A stretch of DNA of 8,134 nucleotides, taken from the NCBI GenBank assembly GCA_017860085.1, contig JAFNAJ010000232.1, positions 1 through 8,134 of the forward strand, given 5' to 3'. Shown in pieces: positions 6,356 to 8,134 of this stretch. A program made the translations under genes and the position numbers. This DNA comes from Acidobacteriota bacterium (GTDB taxonomy: Bacteria > Acidobacteriota > Vicinamibacteria > Vicinamibacterales > JAFNAJ01). The stretch's first letter is position 1, and every line of letters starts with the position of its first letter. The notes below the pieces were generated by a model that searched no databases, had not been told where the DNA came from, and was given only the letters and a program-made list of their open reading frames with translations.

Positions 6356-7559
6356 ATGGGCCGGGTTGCCTCGACGCGGTATCGGCGAGCAGCCGCTCGA
6401 TGCGGTCGACGTAGCGGCTGTGCGTGAACATGGAGTCGACGTGGGCGCGCGCGGCACGCGCGAGCCGACGTGACAGGTCGGGCGAGCCTCGCAGCTCCCC
6501 GAGCCGCGCGGCCAGCCCTTCCGCGTCGTCCGCGTCGAACAGCAGTGCGTTTTCTCCGTCGGAGAGGGCTTCGGCATGGCCTCCGCGGCGGGTGGCGACC
6601 ACCGTCGTGCCCGAGGCCATCGCCTCGAGGTGCGTGAGACCGAACCCCTCGATGGGGTGCGACGCGAAGGCCAGCACGTCGTGCGCCCGGTACACGGCCG
6701 GGAGATCCTCGTGGCGGACGAAGCCGCGAAACTCGACGCGCGCAGGGCCCGTGGCCGCCGCGCGGAGCCGGCCCTTGTAGGCTTCGTTCGCGCTGTCGCC
6801 CACAATCGTGAGCTCGACCGGGAACCGGCGCGCCGCGCGATGGGCGCCGTCGATGACGGTATGCACGCCCTTGTAGTCGAGCAGCGCGCCGACGAACAGG
6901 AGGCGCAAGGGCTCGTGCAGCCGCCCGGGGTCCGGCTTGGACGGAAACGCGGCGATCGGGATGCCCTGGTGAATGACCTCCGCGTGAGGCACCGGCACAC
7001 CCATCGCCACGAGTCGCCTCTTGAGGTCGGTGCTGATGCAGGTCACCGACCGCCAACGCAGGTCGTCCACGTAGCGGCGTCCCAGGGCGTGGCGGCGGCA
7101 CAACGACCGCGCGCGCCCGGCCCAGCTGCGCGGGGCCCGCGTGATCCTCGGCCGTATGTAGTTGGCGAGGTTCACGTCGTTGATGGTGTAGACGACCGAC
7201 GTCGTCGATTCCTCTGCCGCCCGGGCTGCACCGAGCGAGATTCGCAACTGGCTCCACATGAAGACCACGTCCGGCCGCTCGGCGCGCAGCACGCTGTCGG
7301 TGACCGCCTGGTTGTGACGCTCAACCCGACGGTAGCCGAGATCGCCGATTCGGTAAGGCTGGTCGAACGGAGAGAGGAGGCGGAGCCGTCGATCGATGCG
7401 CACGCGCGACCCGTCGGGATCCGCCGTGCCCCAGGGGGTCGTCAGGACCGCGACGTCATGTCCGCGAGACGCCAGCGCTTCAGTGGTCTGACGGCACAGA
7501 AGCTCGTAGCCGCCCACGACTCCCGGGGGATAGAGGTTCGAAACCACGAGGATCTTCAT
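6345..7559 (-). CDS. Glycosyltransferase family 4 (GT-B fold)
   Basis: 404 residues. The N-terminal half begins MKILVVSNLYPPGVVGGYE, typical of the GT4 acceptor domain with its glycine-rich loop. The C-terminal domain starts near residue 218 (RLLFVGALLDYKGVHTVID) and holds the donor-binding signature EGFGLTHLE (304-312, the E-X7-E motif), followed by EAMASGTTVVAT and GGHAEAL. Such enzymes transfer a sugar from a nucleotide-sugar with retention of configuration, commonly in exopolysaccharide, lipopolysaccharide or glycolipid synthesis, on the cytoplasmic side. Donor and acceptor cannot be told from sequence. I use the ATG at 7559, where the conserved strand begins; a TTG directly upstream (7562) would add only one residue. 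No strong ribosome site is visible. The gene stands alone on this strand, divergent from the response regulator and convergent with the PIG-L deacetylase. A shared pathway with the deacetylase is possible but unproven. Confidence 0.92.
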   Translation of the reverse strand: MKILVVSNLYPPGVVGGYELLCRQTTEALASRGHDVAVLTTPWGTADPDGSRVRIDRRLRLLSPFDQPYRIGDLGYRRVERHNQAVTDSVLRAERPDVVFMWSQLRISLGAARAAEESTTSVVYTINDVNLANYIRPRITRAPRSWAGRARSLCRRHALGRRYVDDLRWRSVTCISTDLKRRLVAMGVPVPHAEVIHQGIPIAAFPSKPDPGRLHEPLRLLFVGALLDYKGVHTVIDGAHRAARRFPVELTIVGDSANEAYKGRLRAAATGPARVEFRGFVRHEDLPAVYRAHDVLAFASHPIEGFGLTHLEAMASGTTVVATRRGGHAEALSDGENALLFDADDAEGLAARLGELRGSPDLSRRLARAARAHVDSMFTHSRYVDRIERLLADTASRQPGPSTP

Positions 7560-7660
7560 CAACCGGCGATCCGCTCACCGTCGGTCGAGCAAGAGTTCTG
7601 CCAGCCGGCCGGCGGGGAAGCCGTCGCGAAACGGCCCTGTCAGGGAGGTTCCGGCCCGCC

Positions 7661-7683
7661 GCGCGGGGCGTTTCGCCCCGCGC
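7661..7683. repeat. Perfect 10-bp inverted repeat in the divergent intergenic region
   Basis: GCGCGGGGCG (7661-7670), a TTT spacer, then the exact reverse complement CGCCCCGCGC (7674-7683). It would form a very stable hairpin in either RNA strand. No T-run follows on either side, so it is not a standard intrinsic terminator. It lies about 100 bases upstream of the glycosyltransferase and about 68 before the response regulator, where an operator or a 5' leader structure could sit. Nearby are two lesser palindromes, GCCGGCCGGC at 7604-7613 and CCCTGTCAGGG at 7635-7645. Role unknown. Confidence 0.55.
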
Positions 7684-7750
7684 TGAGGCAGCTTGGCACG
7701 ACCGCATGCGCCGTGCGTCTTCCCACGAAAAGAGCGATACTGGCCGCGCC

Positions 7751-8134
7751 GTGCAGATTCTCATCGTCGAGGACGAGGACGACATCCGGGCCATCGTGCG
7801 CCTCAGTCTCGAGCGCCTTGGAGGGATGACGGTGATCGAGGCGTCGAGCGGGAGAGCGGCGCTGAAGCTGGCGGCCCGGGAGCACCCGGACGCGATCCTG
7901 CTGGACGTCATGATGCCTGAAATGGACGGCGCGGAGACGCTCGCGGCACTGCGGCGGGACCAGGCGACCGCCGGCATTCCAGTCGTCTTCCTGACGGCCA
8001 AGGCTCTGCCGGGCGAAGTCGATCGTCTGAAGGAGCTGGGCGCGCTTGCCGTGCTTACCAAGCCCTTTGATCCGTCCACGCTTGCCGGCCAGGTACGCGC
8101 CGCCGTCGAATCCCGTCGCCCCGGTGACACGGTG
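7751..8134 (+). CDS. CheY-like receiver protein (response regulator), 3' end outside window
   Basis: 128 codons are visible, with no stop before the window ends. This is a complete receiver domain: acidic pair Glu7-Asp8 in ILIVEDEDD, phospho-acceptor Asp52 in ILLDVMMPEMDG, Thr82 in FLTAKA and Lys104 in LTKPFDP. It would be phosphorylated by a partner histidine kinase that is not in the window. The final visible part (GQVRAAVESRR) is the usual last helix, so this could be a single-domain regulator ending soon after the window, or the front of a longer protein. The start chosen is GTG at 7751, which gives the standard short N-terminus (M/V-Q-I-L-I-V). An in-frame ATG at 7706 would add 15 polar residues. 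Neither has a clear Shine-Dalgarno; GATACT at 7736-7741 could be a -10 box giving a nearly leaderless mRNA. It is divergent from the glycosyltransferase. Confidence 0.9.
   Translation, partial: MQILIVEDEDDIRAIVRLSLERLGGMTVIEASSGRAALKLAAREHPDAILLDVMMPEMDGAETLAALRRDQATAGIPVVFLTAKALPGEVDRLKELGALAVLTKPFDPSTLAGQVRAAVESRRPGDTV

Noticed and set aside
5579..7559. PIG-L deacetylase plus GT4 as a bacillithiol or mycothiol (BshA/BshB, MshA/MshB) pair
   Set aside because: The families match in outline, but the genes are convergent, the glycosyltransferase N-terminus does not resemble BshA or MshA, and no ligase or acetyltransferase is nearby.
7661..7683. Intrinsic transcription terminator
   Set aside because: The stem is perfect, but there is no T-run on either strand and no gene ends into it.
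6576..7829. 417-codon plus-strand frame through the glycosyltransferase and into the response regulator
   Set aside because: It is antisense to the GT4 gene and out of frame with the receiver domain; the product is compositionally odd and motif-free.

Overview
The window is very GC-rich (roughly two thirds G+C by eye) and tightly packed, with strong G/C preference at third codon positions. It comes from a free-living bacterial chromosome. No phage, plasmid, insertion-sequence, tRNA, rRNA or CRISPR feature was found. The style of the genes fits a GC-rich soil-type phylum such as Acidobacteriota (Vicinamibacterales-like): a PAP2_3-type membrane enzyme, an NTF2-like protein, a PIG-L deacetylase and a single-domain response regulator. 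This is a guess from resemblance; Myxococcota or Gemmatimonadota are not excluded.

Left half (1-5005), all on the minus strand. A strong-looking sigma70 promoter (TTGACA, 17-base spacer, GATACT) sits just before a three-gene operon. The operon encodes a PAP2_3-type integral membrane phosphatase/phosphotransferase (4962-4021), a PlsC-superfamily acyltransferase resembling glycerol-3-phosphate acyltransferases (4064-2703), and a large PEP-synthase/rifampicin-phosphotransferase-like enzyme (2706-172). The first two genes overlap by 44 bases and the last two by four (ATGA), so translation is probably coupled. Sixty-three bases downstream begins an exported protein or lipoprotein, of which only the first 36 codons are in the window. 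A short upstream reading frame with a good Shine-Dalgarno ends on its start codon. The combination of acyl transfer, lipid-phosphate chemistry and ATP-dependent phosphotransfer suggests a small, apparently uncharacterised lipid or lipid-headgroup pathway. This is the best candidate for new biology here.

Right half (5006-8134). On the plus strand are an NTF2/SnoaL-like protein whose N-terminus looks frame-disrupted (homology-like coding runs to 5544) and a PIG-L (LmbE) zinc deacetylase (5579-6355). Convergent to these, overlapping the deacetylase by 11 bases, is a GT-B family 4 glycosyltransferase (7559-6345). A divergent 191-base intergenic region holding a perfect 10-bp inverted repeat separates it from a CheY-like receiver protein (7751 onward) that runs off the end of the window.

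The glycosyltransferase and deacetylase could act on the same glycoconjugate, but they are not co-transcribed, so this link is weak.
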